Of a stretch of DNA of 64,000 bases, positions 8,692-17,025 are shown piece after piece; the first letter of the stretch is position 1; every line of letters starts with the position of its first letter. Origin of the DNA: Streptomyces capillispiralis (GTDB taxonomy: Bacteria; Actinomycetota; Actinomycetes; Streptomycetales; Streptomycetaceae); NCBI RefSeq assembly GCF_007829875.1, contig NZ_VIWV01000001.1, forward strand, positions 3,008,501 to 3,072,500, written 5' to 3'. Position numbers and translations under genes: made by a program. A model generated the notes under the pieces. It was not told the origin of the DNA. It worked only from the letters and a program-made list of their open reading frames with translations, and ran no database searches.

Positions 8692-9261
8692 TCAGGCGGC
8701 CGGCGCGTTCAGGCGGTGCAGGTGGTCGACCAGGGCGAGCAGCGTCTCCTTGCCGTAGGCGCGCTCGCGGACGTCGCCGATGAGCAGCGGCACGTGCGGG
8801 TCGAGGTCGAGGGCCGCCCTGATCTCGTCGGGCGTACGGGTGTTGCGGCCGTGGAAGCAGTTGATGGCCACCACGAACGGGATGCGCCGGCTCTCGAAGA
8901 AGTCGATCGAGGCGAAACTGCTGTCCAGGCGGCGGGTGTCGGCGATGACCACACCGCCGAGCGCCCCGTGGACCAGGTCGTTCCACATGAACCAGAAGCG
9001 TTCCTGGCCCGGTGTGCCGAAGAGGTAGACGACCAGGTCGTCGTTGATCGTGATGCGTCCGAAGTCCAGCGCGACCGTGGTGGTCTCCTTGTCGCCGACC
9101 CCGGCGAGGTCGTCGACGCCGATGCTGGCCCGCGTCATGTACTCCTCGGTGTGCAGCGGCGCGACCTCGCTGACCGCGCCCACCAGGGTGGTCTTGCCGA
9201 CGCCGAAGCCGCCCGCGACGAGGATCTTGAGGGCGGCGGGCGCCGCCTGACTGGTGATCAT
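8692..9261 (-). CDS. cvnD: Conservon GTPase CvnD
   Basis: A 189-residue small Ras-like GTPase of the conservon type. It carries a P-loop GGFGVGKTT, a switch-II-like GTPGQERF and a C-terminal LLALVDHLHRL helix. In conservons CvnA-CvnD form a membrane-associated complex resembling a G-protein-coupled receptor system, in which CvnD is the GTP-binding component. ATG 9261 is chosen because it follows the end of cvnC by a few bases with GGAG upstream; a GTG-type extension to 9288 overlapping cvnC is possible. The gene follows cvnA, cvnB and cvnC in the canonical order. Confidence 0.93.
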   Translation of the reverse strand: MITSQAAPAALKILVAGGFGVGKTTLVGAVSEVAPLHTEEYMTRASIGVDDLAGVGDKETTTVALDFGRITINDDLVVYLFGTPGQERFWFMWNDLVHGALGGVVIADTRRLDSSFASIDFFESRRIPFVVAINCFHGRNTRTPDEIRAALDLDPHVPLLIGDVRERAYGKETLLALVDHLHRLNAPAA

Positions 9262-9265
9262 GTTT

Positions 9266-9673
9266 CTACAGTCTCCGGAGTCCGTCACGAACGGCGGCCA
9301 GCAGGGTCGGGTCGATGCCGCCCGCGGCCCAGGCCACCGTGATCGGCGCCCGCGCGGTGAGCAGGCCCTGGCCGACCAGGTCGGCCAGCAGGATCTTGGT
9401 CACCGACACGGCGAGGTCGAGATCGGCGGCGACCTCGGCGACCGCCGCGGGCTGCCGGCAGCGCTGCAGGATCCGGCGGTGCTCCGGCTGGAGCCTGCCC
9501 GGCCGCACCGGCGCCCCGTGCTCGTCGCGCGGGTCCTCCACGGTCGTGAGCACGGTGATGAGGGTCAGGTCGTCGCGTGCGGGAGCGGTGCGGCCCCGGG
9601 TGATGGTGTACGGGCGCACCATGTTCCCCGCGGCGTCCTCCCCCGCCTCGTCGTCCTCCCATCCCGGGTTCAC
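9266..9673 (-). CDS. cvnC: Conservon protein CvnC (DUF742)
   Basis: A 135-residue DUF742 protein. It opens with an acidic N-terminus, then MVRPYTITRGRT, a short PxRPGRLQPEHRRILQRC segment and a predicted winged-helix-like core (VAEVAADLDLAVSVTKILLADLVGQGLL), ending LRRL. It starts at GTG 9673, overlapping the cvnB stop as GTGA. In characterised conservons CvnC is a partner between the sensor CvnA and the GTPase CvnD. The short length and strict gene order support the call. Confidence 0.92.
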   Translation of the reverse strand: MNPGWEDDEAGEDAAGNMVRPYTITRGRTAPARDDLTLITVLTTVEDPRDEHGAPVRPGRLQPEHRRILQRCRQPAAVAEVAADLDLAVSVTKILLADLVGQGLLTARAPITVAWAAGGIDPTLLAAVRDGLRRL

Positions 9674-10107
9674 GCGCCGGTTCCCTGCCCCGTGCCGAAG
9701 GCGTCGAAGCCGCCGCGGGCCGCCGTGCCGAGCTTCTGCCCGACCTGCTGCACCAGGTTGTGCATGGCCAGCGACATCACCTCCGCGTCGACCTCCTGGG
9801 AGGCGACCACGGCCAGGTGGGTGCCCTGTCCGGCCGCGATGATGAAGAGCCACAGGTCGGCGAGTTCGACGATGACCTGGTGGACGGAACCGCCGTCGAA
9901 GAGCTGCCCCACTCCGCGGGCCAGGCTCTGCTGGCCGGTGCAGATGGCCGCCAGCCGCTCGGCGTCGGCGCGCGCGATGCTCTGCGAATGGCTCACGACC
10001 AGGCCGTCGTCGGACAGCAGGACCGCGTTCCTGGTCTCGGCGACCGAGTCCACGAGGCCGTCGAGCAGCCAGTCCAGGTCCTGGTGGGTCGCGGTGGTAC
10101 GTGTCAT
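9670..10107 (-). CDS. cvnB: Conservon protein CvnB (Roadblock/LC7 domain)
   Basis: A 145-residue Roadblock/LC7 protein (LDWLLDGLVDSVAETRNAVLLSDDGLVVSHS; central QVIVELADLWLFIIAAGQGTHLAVVAS). Roadblock proteins commonly act as GTPase-activating or scaffolding partners of small Ras-like GTPases, which fits the CvnD gene two positions downstream. The ATG overlaps the cvnA stop (ATGA), and its own stop overlaps cvnC, so translation of the conservon is tightly coupled. Confidence 0.94.
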   Translation of the reverse strand: MTRTTATHQDLDWLLDGLVDSVAETRNAVLLSDDGLVVSHSQSIARADAERLAAICTGQQSLARGVGQLFDGGSVHQVIVELADLWLFIIAAGQGTHLAVVASQEVDAEVMSLAMHNLVQQVGQKLGTAARGGFDAFGTGQGTGA

Positions 10108-12944
10108 GACTCTTCTTCTTCTCTCATCGGGGGACGGGGGGCGCCGGCGGGGGGCGGCGTCGGGATCCTCCCCTCCCGGGCGGCGCGCGACCGGCGCTGG
10201 AACGCGCCGATCGTCGCCCCGGCGCGGCGGGGGGCGGGGCGGGGGGCGGGGCGCAGCAGCGGGTCGTCCTGCCAGCGGGGAGGCCGGGGCGGCGGGGGCC
10301 CGGTCGTGGTGTCGACGCGCAGTTCGTCGACCAGGTTGGCCTGCCGCACGCGCCGCGGCAGGGGGGCCTCGTCGTCGGTCAGCGCACCGCCGTCGGAGGC
10401 GTGCTGCGGGACGGCACGGGGCGCGGTGGGGGCGGGCGGGTAGGCGGCGGGTTCCGGTGCGGTGGGGGCGGGCGGATAGGCGGCGGGCTGCGGTGCGGTG
10501 CCGGGCGAGTAGGCGGCGGGGCCGGTGCCGTACGGCGCGGAGTCCGTCCCGTGGTACGGCGCGGAGTCCGTCCCGTGGTACGGCGCGGAGTCCGTCCCGT
10601 GGTACGGCGCGGGGTGGGTGCCGTAGGGGGTGGGGTCGGTGCCGTAGGGGGTGGTGGCGTTCTCGTAGGGGGTGGCGTTCTCGTAGGGCGCGGGGTCGGA
10701 CCCGTAGGGCGCGGGGTCGGACCCGTAGGCGTTCCCGTGCTCGTACGGCATCTGCGGCGTGCCCGGGGTCCCCGGCGCCTCCTGTGCCGGGCGCGGGGGG
10801 TGCTGTTCGCGGGACCCGGCCGGGATCAGCGCCGTGATTTCGGCCATCGCCCGCCCCTGCACCCGTACCGGCAGCGGCTCCTCGGCGACGGGCGCGGGAG
10901 CGGCCGGGGCCGGGGCGGGCTCCGGGTCCGGGGCGAGCGAGGGCACCGCCACCGGGCCCTGCTGCGGTGCGGGGACGATGAGTTCGGCCGGGACGAGCAC
11001 GACCACGCGCGTACCGCCGAACGCGGACGCGCGGAACTCCACCCGCAGCCCGTACTGGTGCGTCAGACGCGCCACCACGTGCAGGCCCAGGCGGATGTCG
11101 TCGGAGTGGGCCAGCACGTCGAGCCGGTGCGGACGGGCCATCAGCTCGTTGGCCGCGGCCAGCGCCTCGGACTCCATGCCCAGGCCGCGGTCCTCGATCT
11201 CGATGGCCAGACCGCGGCTCACCTCGGCCGCCCTGACCTCGACCGGGCTCGGCGGGCGGGAGAACGTCAGAGCGTTCTCGATCAGTTCGGCCAGCACGTG
11301 CGTGACCGGACCGACGGCCCGGGCCGCCAGCCAGGGCCCGCCCTCCTGGTCCAGCACCACCCGCCGGTAGTCCTGCACCTCGCCCTGCGCCGAGCGCATC
11401 ACGTCCAGCAGGGCGACCGGCTTGCGCCACCGCCGGTGCGGGGTGCCGCCGGCCAGGATGACCAGGTTCTCCTCGTAACGCCGCAGGCGGGCGGTGAGGT
11501 GGTCGAGGTCGAAGAGGCCGTCGAGGACCTCCGCGTCCTCGTGGCGGCGCTCCATCTCGTCGAGCTTCTTCAGCTGCTGCCCGATCAGCTGCTGGGTGCG
11601 GCGGGCGATGCGTTGCAGCAGCCGCTCGAACCCGCGGTGCTGGTCGGCCTGCTTGACGGCGGCCTGGAGGGCGCTGGTGCGGGCGAGGTTGAGCGCCGTA
11701 CCGAGCCGGGTCAGTTCGTCGTCGGCGCGGCCGGTGCCTTCGTGCGCGACGGCCTTCGCCTCGGCCTCGACGTCGATCCGCTCGCCCTGCGCGAGCCGCT
11801 CCACGACGTCGGGCAGGGCCGCCTCCAGCATCTCTGCCTGCTCCTGGAGGCTGCCGATGCGCAGGCGGAGGCTGCGGGTGAGGCGCCACGTCGTCCAGAT
11901 CACGGCGACGACGGCGGCGAGACCGACGGCGGTGGTGAGCACCATCCTGAGCAGCAGCGCCATCACACTGGCCTTGCCCTGCTCGTTCACCAGCGCGGTC
12001 CGGTGTTCGAGGAGTTCCTCGATGTCCGGGGTGAGGGCGTCCATCGCGGCGCGCCAGGTCTTCCGGTCGGCGTCCAGGGTGACCCGGCCACCCGCGTCGG
12101 GCTCGTCGGCGGCCAGCACCGCCTCCTCCACGCCGGTCTTGTCCTTCCAGGCCGCGCTGCCGGTGATCCGCTTCCACAGGGCGCGCTCGTCGGCGGGCAG
12201 TTCGGGCGCGACCTTCACGGTGCCGAGGAACGACTGCGCCTCGACCGCCTCACGGACCTGCCGGACCTCGCCGGGGCTCAGCGCGCCCGCGCCCCAGCCG
12301 CGGGCCAGCAGCGCGTCCGAGCGGGAGATCATCTCCTTGGTCCAGAACAGGTCGACGAGCGGCTGGGAGAGCACGGTGATCCGGCCGTTGTCGACCTGGC
12401 TGAGGGAGGTGAACAGCTCCAGGTCGACGGCGATCAGGTCGGTGTAGTACCGGTACACCGCCGCCTGCTGGTCCTCGTCGCCGCTGTCGACCAGGGAGCG
12501 CTGCGCGGGCAGCCGGTCGATCGCCTCGCGTGCCCGGCCGACCGCCTCCCGGACCTTCCGGGGCGCGTTGCCGGCCGCGGACAGGTCGTCCGACAGGGCC
12601 CTGAAGTCGTCCACCGCCTCGTCGGTCGACGTGCGCTGCCGGGCCAGCGCCTCGGCCGCGCCGTCCTCTCCGGCGAGCACCTCGGCGCTGAGGCGGCGCT
12701 CCTCCTGGAGGTTGTAGTAGACGATGTTCGACGGGTTCCCGGCCTTCTCCGCCAGCAGCCCCTGGTCGGCCTGGCGCTGGAAGTCGAGATAGGTCTGGCC
12801 GCTGGTGACGGCCCACAGGGCGATCAGCGCGATGCCGGGGACGAACGCCAGGACGAGGAGGGCCGTCCGCAACGACATGCTCGTCGAGATGGGCTTTCTG
12901 GCACGCGAGCGCAGGACGGACTCCCTCGGACGGACCGGCTTCAC
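10104..12944 (-). CDS. cvnA: Conservon sensor CvnA (histidine-kinase-like)
   Basis: A 946-residue membrane sensor. One transmembrane segment lies near residues 27-47 and a second around 325-345, with a nitrate/nitrite-sensor-like extracellular helical domain between. These are followed by a HAMP-like linker, coiled coil, and a GHKL ATPase domain with N box ELIENALTFS (about residues 551-560) and G box IEDRGLGM. No clear phospho-acceptor His box is evident, as usual for CvnA. The C-terminal 280 residues are low-complexity and Pro/Ala-rich with tandem GTDxAPY-like units. The GTG start at 12944 lacks a good ribosome site, so a start nearer the first membrane segment is possible. Confidence 0.92.
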   Translation of the reverse strand: MKPVRPRESVLRSRARKPISTSMSLRTALLVLAFVPGIALIALWAVTSGQTYLDFQRQADQGLLAEKAGNPSNIVYYNLQEERRLSAEVLAGEDGAAEALARQRTSTDEAVDDFRALSDDLSAAGNAPRKVREAVGRAREAIDRLPAQRSLVDSGDEDQQAAVYRYYTDLIAVDLELFTSLSQVDNGRITVLSQPLVDLFWTKEMISRSDALLARGWGAGALSPGEVRQVREAVEAQSFLGTVKVAPELPADERALWKRITGSAAWKDKTGVEEAVLAADEPDAGGRVTLDADRKTWRAAMDALTPDIEELLEHRTALVNEQGKASVMALLLRMVLTTAVGLAAVVAVIWTTWRLTRSLRLRIGSLQEQAEMLEAALPDVVERLAQGERIDVEAEAKAVAHEGTGRADDELTRLGTALNLARTSALQAAVKQADQHRGFERLLQRIARRTQQLIGQQLKKLDEMERRHEDAEVLDGLFDLDHLTARLRRYEENLVILAGGTPHRRWRKPVALLDVMRSAQGEVQDYRRVVLDQEGGPWLAARAVGPVTHVLAELIENALTFSRPPSPVEVRAAEVSRGLAIEIEDRGLGMESEALAAANELMARPHRLDVLAHSDDIRLGLHVVARLTHQYGLRVEFRASAFGGTRVVVLVPAELIVPAPQQGPVAVPSLAPDPEPAPAPAAPAPVAEEPLPVRVQGRAMAEITALIPAGSREQHPPRPAQEAPGTPGTPQMPYEHGNAYGSDPAPYGSDPAPYENATPYENATTPYGTDPTPYGTHPAPYHGTDSAPYHGTDSAPYHGTDSAPYGTGPAAYSPGTAPQPAAYPPAPTAPEPAAYPPAPTAPRAVPQHASDGGALTDDEAPLPRRVRQANLVDELRVDTTTGPPPPRPPRWQDDPLLRPAPRPAPRRAGATIGAFQRRSRAAREGRIPTPPPAGAPRPPMREEEES
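10531..10730 (-). repeat. In-frame tandem repeats in cvnA encoding PY-containing units
   Basis: On the + strand a 24-base unit beginning TACGGCGCGGAGTCCGTCCC is repeated three times almost perfectly (about 10531-10610). Related shorter units follow to about 10730. In protein they encode runs such as YHGTDSAPY and YGSDPAPY in the cytoplasmic tail of CvnA. Repeat number is likely to vary between strains by slippage without shifting the frame. Confidence 0.85.
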
Positions 12945-13366
12945 AACCGGACGGTTTCAATCACACATGATGCAGCGCGCATATTAGTCACACCGGGCGT
13001 TCGATTACCCCCGGTGGGATGACGTCAGAGAGCGTTCACCTCGGGGCACTTCGGGCATCACCGCCCGGACCGATCCGCTCCCCGGCATTCCGACACAACG
13101 GCCGAGCGCTCCAGCCGGCCCGGTCGGGCGGCTGGAGCGCTCGGTCACCCGTGGCCCGTTCGTGAGAGCCCGCGGAGGCGGGCCGGGCCGGGGAAGGCGG
13201 GCCGGATCCGGTCACCGCGGTACCCGTCGGGGCGGACGGGAGGGCGGCGACGGGACCGCCCCGCACGCCGTTGTGCGGGGTCCCGCCGGTGTGTTCCGCG
13301 GCCGGCCGTGACGATCGCAGGTCAGGGCATCCCATCCAACCGGCCGCGGGGTCTGTGAGGGGGCGG
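12945..13366. other. Intergenic region between cvnA and pckA
   Basis: This stretch of 422 bases holds the upstream region of the conservon and the 3' flank of pckA, which are transcribed in the same direction. It contains one strong hairpin, listed separately. The short frames inside it show no coding signature. No other feature was seen. Confidence 0.7.
13102..13144 (-). terminator. Long perfect hairpin, probable terminator after pckA
   Basis: Positions 13102-13117 pair perfectly with 13129-13144 (16 base pairs, 11-base loop). There is no T-run, as is usual for Streptomyces terminators. It lies about 220 bases after the pckA stop and upstream of the conservon, so it would insulate the two units. 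Confidence 0.65.
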
Positions 13367-15187
13367 TCAGCCCAGGCGCCGCACCAGCGCGTGGTACTGG
13401 TCCCACAGCTCCTTGGGCGTGTGGTCGCCGAAGGTGTTCAGGTGGTCGGGGACCAGGGACGCCTCCTCGCGCCACACGTCCTTGTCGACGGTGAGCAGGA
13501 AGTCCAGGTCGGCGTCGGAGAGGTCCAGGCCGTCGGTGTCCAGCGCGCCCTTGGCCGGCAGCACGCCGATCGGGGTCTCGACGCCCTCCGCCCGGCCCTC
13601 CAGTCGCTCCACGATCCACTTCAGGACGCGGGAGTTCTCACCGAAGCCGGGCCAGACGAACCGGCCCGCGTCGTCCTTGCGGAACCAGTTGACGTAGTAG
13701 ATCCTCGGCAGCTTCGACGGGTCCTTGTCCTTGGCCACGTCGATCCAGTGCGCCATGTAGTCGCCCATGTTGTAGCCGCAGAACGGCAGCATGGCGAACG
13801 GGTCGCGGCGCAGCTCGCCGACCTTGCCCTCGGCGGCGGCGGTCTTCTCGGAGGCCACGTTGGCGCCGAGGAAGACGCCGTGGTTCCAGTCGAAGGACTC
13901 CGTCACCAGCGGTACGGCGCTGGCGCGGCGCCCGCCGAAGAGGATCGCCGAGATCGGCACGCCCTTGGGGTCCTCCCACTCGGGCGCGATGATCGGGCAC
14001 TGGGCGGCCGGGGTGGTGAAGCGGGCGTTGGGGTGGGCGGCGGGGGTGCCGGACTCGGGGGTCCAGTCGTTGCCCTTCCAGTCCGTGAGGTGGGCCGGGG
14101 TCTCCTCGGTCATGCCCTCCCACCACACGTCGTTGTCGTCGGTGAGGGCGACGTTGGTGAAGACGGAGTTGCCCCAGAGGGTCTTCATGGCGTTGGCGTT
14201 GGTGTGCTCGCCGGTGCCGGGCGCGACGCCGAAGAAACCGGCCTCGGGGTTGATGGCGTACAGGCGGCCGTCCTCGCCGAAGCGCATCCAGGCGATGTCG
14301 TCGCCGATCGTCTCGACCGTCCAGCCGGAGATCGTGGGCTCCAGCATGGCGAGGTTGGTCTTGCCGCAGGCGGACGGGAAGGCGGCGGCGACGTACTTGG
14401 ACTCCCCCTGCGGCGGGGTGAGCTTCAGGATGAGCATGTGCTCGGCCAGCCAGCCCTCGTCGCGGGCCATGACGGAGGCGATGCGCAGGGCGTAGCACTT
14501 CTTGCCGAGCAGGGCGTTGCCGCCGTAGCCGGAGCCGTAGGACCAGATCTCGCGGTCCTCGGGGAAGTGGGAGATGTACTTGGTCCGGTTGCAGGGCCAG
14601 GGGACGTCCTCCTGGCCGGGCTCCAGCGGGGCGCCGACCGAGTGCACGGCCTTGACGAAGAAGCCGTCGTCGCCCAGCTCGTCCAGGACCGGCCGGCCCA
14701 TGCGGGTCATGGTGCGCATGGAGACGGCGACGTACGCCGAGTCGGTGATCTCGACGCCGATGGCGGACAGCGGCGAGCCGAGGGGGCCCATGCAGAAGGG
14801 CACCACGTACAGGGTGCGGCCCTTCATGGAGCCGCGGAAGACGCCCCGCTCGCCCCGGAAGATCTCCCGCATCTCGGCGGGGGCCTTCCAGTGGTTGGTC
14901 GGGCCGGCGTCCTCCTCCTTCTCGGAGCAGATGAAGGTCCGGTCCTCGACGCGGGCGACGTCGGTGGGGTCGGAGGCGGCGTAGTAGGAGTTCGGGCGCT
15001 TGACCGGGTCCAGTTTCCGGAAGGTGCCCTTGGCGACGAGCTCCTCGCACAGGCGCTCGTACTCGGCTTCCGAGCCGTCGCACCAGACCACCCGGTCCGG
15101 CTGCGTCAGGTCTGCGATCTCGTTGACCCAGGAGATCAGTCCCTGGTGAGTGGTGGGGACGCCGGGTTCCGCGATGTCGCGCGCCAC
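13367..15187 (-). CDS. pckA: Phosphoenolpyruvate carboxykinase (GTP)
   Basis: A 606-residue GTP-dependent PEP carboxykinase (family length about 600-620), converting oxaloacetate plus GTP to PEP in gluconeogenesis and anaplerotic control. The nucleotide-binding kinase loop with the hyper-reactive cysteine ([13 protein letters not shown]) lies near residue 270. The metal-binding DDIAWM and the substrate-loop FGGRR motifs are present. The start is GTG 15187, preceded by AGGAG 6 bases upstream. A longer open frame to 15274 exists, but its extra N-terminal residues are not family-like. The gene is monocistronic and divergent from the hemolysin III gene. The leader contains a TTTTTT tract just upstream of the ribosome site. 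Confidence 0.96.
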   Translation of the reverse strand: MARDIAEPGVPTTHQGLISWVNEIADLTQPDRVVWCDGSEAEYERLCEELVAKGTFRKLDPVKRPNSYYAASDPTDVARVEDRTFICSEKEEDAGPTNHWKAPAEMREIFRGERGVFRGSMKGRTLYVVPFCMGPLGSPLSAIGVEITDSAYVAVSMRTMTRMGRPVLDELGDDGFFVKAVHSVGAPLEPGQEDVPWPCNRTKYISHFPEDREIWSYGSGYGGNALLGKKCYALRIASVMARDEGWLAEHMLILKLTPPQGESKYVAAAFPSACGKTNLAMLEPTISGWTVETIGDDIAWMRFGEDGRLYAINPEAGFFGVAPGTGEHTNANAMKTLWGNSVFTNVALTDDNDVWWEGMTEETPAHLTDWKGNDWTPESGTPAAHPNARFTTPAAQCPIIAPEWEDPKGVPISAILFGGRRASAVPLVTESFDWNHGVFLGANVASEKTAAAEGKVGELRRDPFAMLPFCGYNMGDYMAHWIDVAKDKDPSKLPRIYYVNWFRKDDAGRFVWPGFGENSRVLKWIVERLEGRAEGVETPIGVLPAKGALDTDGLDLSDADLDFLLTVDKDVWREEASLVPDHLNTFGDHTPKELWDQYHALVRRLG

Positions 15188-15380
15188 GATTGCTCCTAAA
15201 TGAGGGGTTTTTTGTTGGGAGGCCCCGTGGGGGCTGCGACCCGGATGCTTCACGGTGGAATCCCTGGCGCTCATCCGGTGCCGACCGCACTCATTTGATC
15301 ATCCGACGAGAGCGCCCATCTGTCCAGAGGACCGCACAAGTGAGCAACGTGACGATGACCACGGTTTCTCGCGGCGCTTT

Positions 15381-15390
15381 ACGTGCACGT
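15381..15390. promoter_or_regulatory. Perfect 10-base palindrome upstream of pckA
   Basis: ACGTGCACGT is a perfect inverted repeat about 195 bases upstream of the pckA start and 135 bases upstream of the hemolysin III gene. It is flanked by TT and TG. It could be an operator, but its short length means chance occurrence cannot be excluded. Confidence 0.35.
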
Positions 15391-15495
15391 TGCGTATACC
15401 TTGTGGTCTCTTTGCGTGACGATGCGGCGAAGAGGTGGCGGACGGGCGTGAGATGATGGCCACTTCGCGTGCCCAATTGCTCGGTCCGATCCGTA

Positions 15496-15513
15496 ACTTA
15501 CGGTTCCGTAGGT
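15496..15513. promoter_or_regulatory. Probable TetR-type operator before the hemolysin III gene
   Basis: The 18-base sequence ACTTACGGTTCCGTAGGT is an inverted repeat of two 8-base arms around TT with one mismatch. It sits 12 bases before the ATG, where bound repressor would block initiation. The arm TTACGG..CCGTA resembles many TetR-family operators, and a TetR gene follows the hemolysin gene. Its role is inferred. Confidence 0.6.
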
Positions 15514-15525
15514 ACGATGCGAGAC

Positions 15526-16239
15526 ATGACTGCGTTCGCCCCCGACGCGCCCACGGACCCGCCGGCCGACGGCCGCGGTCCCGTCGCGACCTCCCTGCCG
15601 CACCCGGTCAAGCCCAAGCTGCGCGGCTGGCTGCACCTCGGCATGTTCCCCGCCGCCCTGGTGGCCGGGCTGGTGCTGACCGCCTTCGCGGACTCGCCCC
15701 GGGGACGCCTGGCCTGCGGGGTATACGCCCTCACGGCCTGCCTGCTGTTCGGCGTGAGCGCGCTGTACCACCGGGGCGACTGGAGCCCCCGCATGGACGG
15801 GGTGCTGCGCCGCCTCGACCACGCCAACATCTTCCTGATCATCGCGGGCACCTACACCCCGCTGACGATCCTGCTGCTGCCGCACTCCACGGGCCGCTGG
15901 CTGCTGTGGGGCATCTGGGCGGCGGCCGCCGCCGGGATCGTCTTCCGGGTCTTCTGGGTCGGCGCCCCCCGCTGGCTCTACACGCCCTGCTACATCGCGA
16001 TGGGCTGGGCGGCCGTCTTCTTCCTCCCCGACTTCCTGCGCACCGGCGGCATCGCCGTCCTGGTCCTGGTGGTCGTCGGCGGCCTGCTCTACAGCGCGGG
16101 CGGGGTGATCTACGGCCTCAAGAAGCCCAACCCGTCACCGCGCTGGTTCGGCTTCCACGAGGTCTTCCACTCCTTCACCCTGGCCGCGTTCATCGCGCAC
16201 TACGTCGGGATCTCCCTGGTGGCGTACCAGCACGCGTAG
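15526..16239 (+). CDS. Hemolysin III / PAQR family membrane protein
   Basis: A 237-residue integral membrane protein with about seven transmembrane helices. It carries the PAQR/hemolysin III signatures SALYHRGDW near helix 2, HANIFLIIAGTYTP and the C-terminal HEVFHSFTLAAFIAHY, whose His residues form the zinc site of the superfamily. The biochemical role in bacteria is uncertain; the name reflects similarity, not demonstrated haemolysis. ATG 15526 is preferred; ATG 15517 is in frame and 9 bases upstream. An inverted repeat overlaps the promoter area, and a TetR regulator gene follows on the same strand, suggesting local control. Confidence 0.92.
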   Translation: MTAFAPDAPTDPPADGRGPVATSLPHPVKPKLRGWLHLGMFPAALVAGLVLTAFADSPRGRLACGVYALTACLLFGVSALYHRGDWSPRMDGVLRRLDHANIFLIIAGTYTPLTILLLPHSTGRWLLWGIWAAAAAGIVFRVFWVGAPRWLYTPCYIAMGWAAVFFLPDFLRTGGIAVLVLVVVGGLLYSAGGVIYGLKKPNPSPRWFGFHEVFHSFTLAAFIAHYVGISLVAYQHA

Positions 16240-16280
16240 GGGCCGGACGCGTACGGGGGCCGCGTAAGGGCCGCACGCCG

Positions 16281-16318
16281 GGTGGCCGGACGCTCGGTGG
16301 CCGGACGCGCGGTGGCCG
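16281..16318 (+). repeat. 15-base direct repeats before the TetR gene
   Basis: GGTGGCCGGACGC occurs at 16281-16293 and 16296-16308, with a partial third copy at 16311-16318, giving a 15-base period. The array ends just before the TetR start codon, so it occupies the untranslated leader and could affect ribosome access or arise by slippage. Confidence 0.75.
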
Positions 16319-16330
16319 AGAATGGCCGTC

Positions 16331-16987
16331 ATGAAGGCCGCACGCTCCCCCCTCATGCCCGCCGGCCCCGCCCGCCCGGGGCTGCGCGAGCGGAAGAAGA
16401 CCAAGACCCGTGAGGCGATCCGCGAGGCGACCTTCGCGCTGATCGGGGAGCGGGGGTACGACGCCGTGACGATCGAGCGGATCGCCGAGCGCGCCGAGGT
16501 GTCGCCCTCGACCGTCCTGCGGTACTTCCCCGCCAAGGAGGACATCGTCCTCACGGACGCGTACGACCGGCCCCTGCTCTCCGCCCTCGCCGAGCGGCCC
16601 GCCGACGAGCCGTGGCCGGCGTCGGTCCGGCACGCGCTGCACCGGGCCGTCGGCCTCGCCCTGGCCGAGCAGCCGGAGACCACGCTGCTGCGGGCGCGGC
16701 TGCTGCTGGAGGTGCCCGCGGTGCGCTCGCGGATGCTGGAGAGCCTGTCGGCCACCGGCCGCGTGCTCGCCCGGGACCTCGCCGCGCGCACCGGGCTGGA
16801 CCCGGACGGCCTGGAGGTGCGGGTGCGCGCCACGTCCCTCCTGTGCGGTCTGCTGGAGGCCGCGACGTACTGGGCCGAACACGGCCGCGCCGACGACCTC
16901 CCCGGCCTCGTCGACCGGACCCTCGACATCCTCGGACACGGCCTGCCGGAGCCGTCCCCCACCCGCCCGGCGGACCACGCCCCCTGA
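16331..16987 (+). CDS. TetR-family transcriptional regulator
   Basis: A 218-residue regulator. Residues about 18-75 form the TetR helix-turn-helix (TREAIREATFALIGERGYDAVTIERIAERAEVSPSTVLRYFPAKEDIV). The rest is an all-helical ligand-binding domain with no recognisable specificity. ATG 16331 is preferred over ATG 16322 because a GAG element at 16318-16320 is better spaced. The gene lies 91 bases behind the hemolysin III gene, and a TetR-like palindrome lies before that gene, so it may repress the pair. The inducer is unknown. Confidence 0.92.
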   Translation: MKAARSPLMPAGPARPGLRERKKTKTREAIREATFALIGERGYDAVTIERIAERAEVSPSTVLRYFPAKEDIVLTDAYDRPLLSALAERPADEPWPASVRHALHRAVGLALAEQPETTLLRARLLLEVPAVRSRMLESLSATGRVLARDLAARTGLDPDGLEVRVRATSLLCGLLEAATYWAEHGRADDLPGLVDRTLDILGHGLPEPSPTRPADHAP

Positions 16988-17025
16988 GCCGCGAAAAGCG
17001 TGGGGCCGCCGGTGGGGGGCGTGCC

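Larger units (their letters stand above)
15188..15525. other. Divergent promoter region between pckA and the hemolysin III gene
   Basis: Both flanking genes read outward, so these 338 bases must hold their promoters. Two palindromes stand out, at 15381-15390 and 15496-15513, and are listed separately. No coding frame here looks genuine, and no convincing -35/-10 pair could be fixed by eye. Confidence 0.7.
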
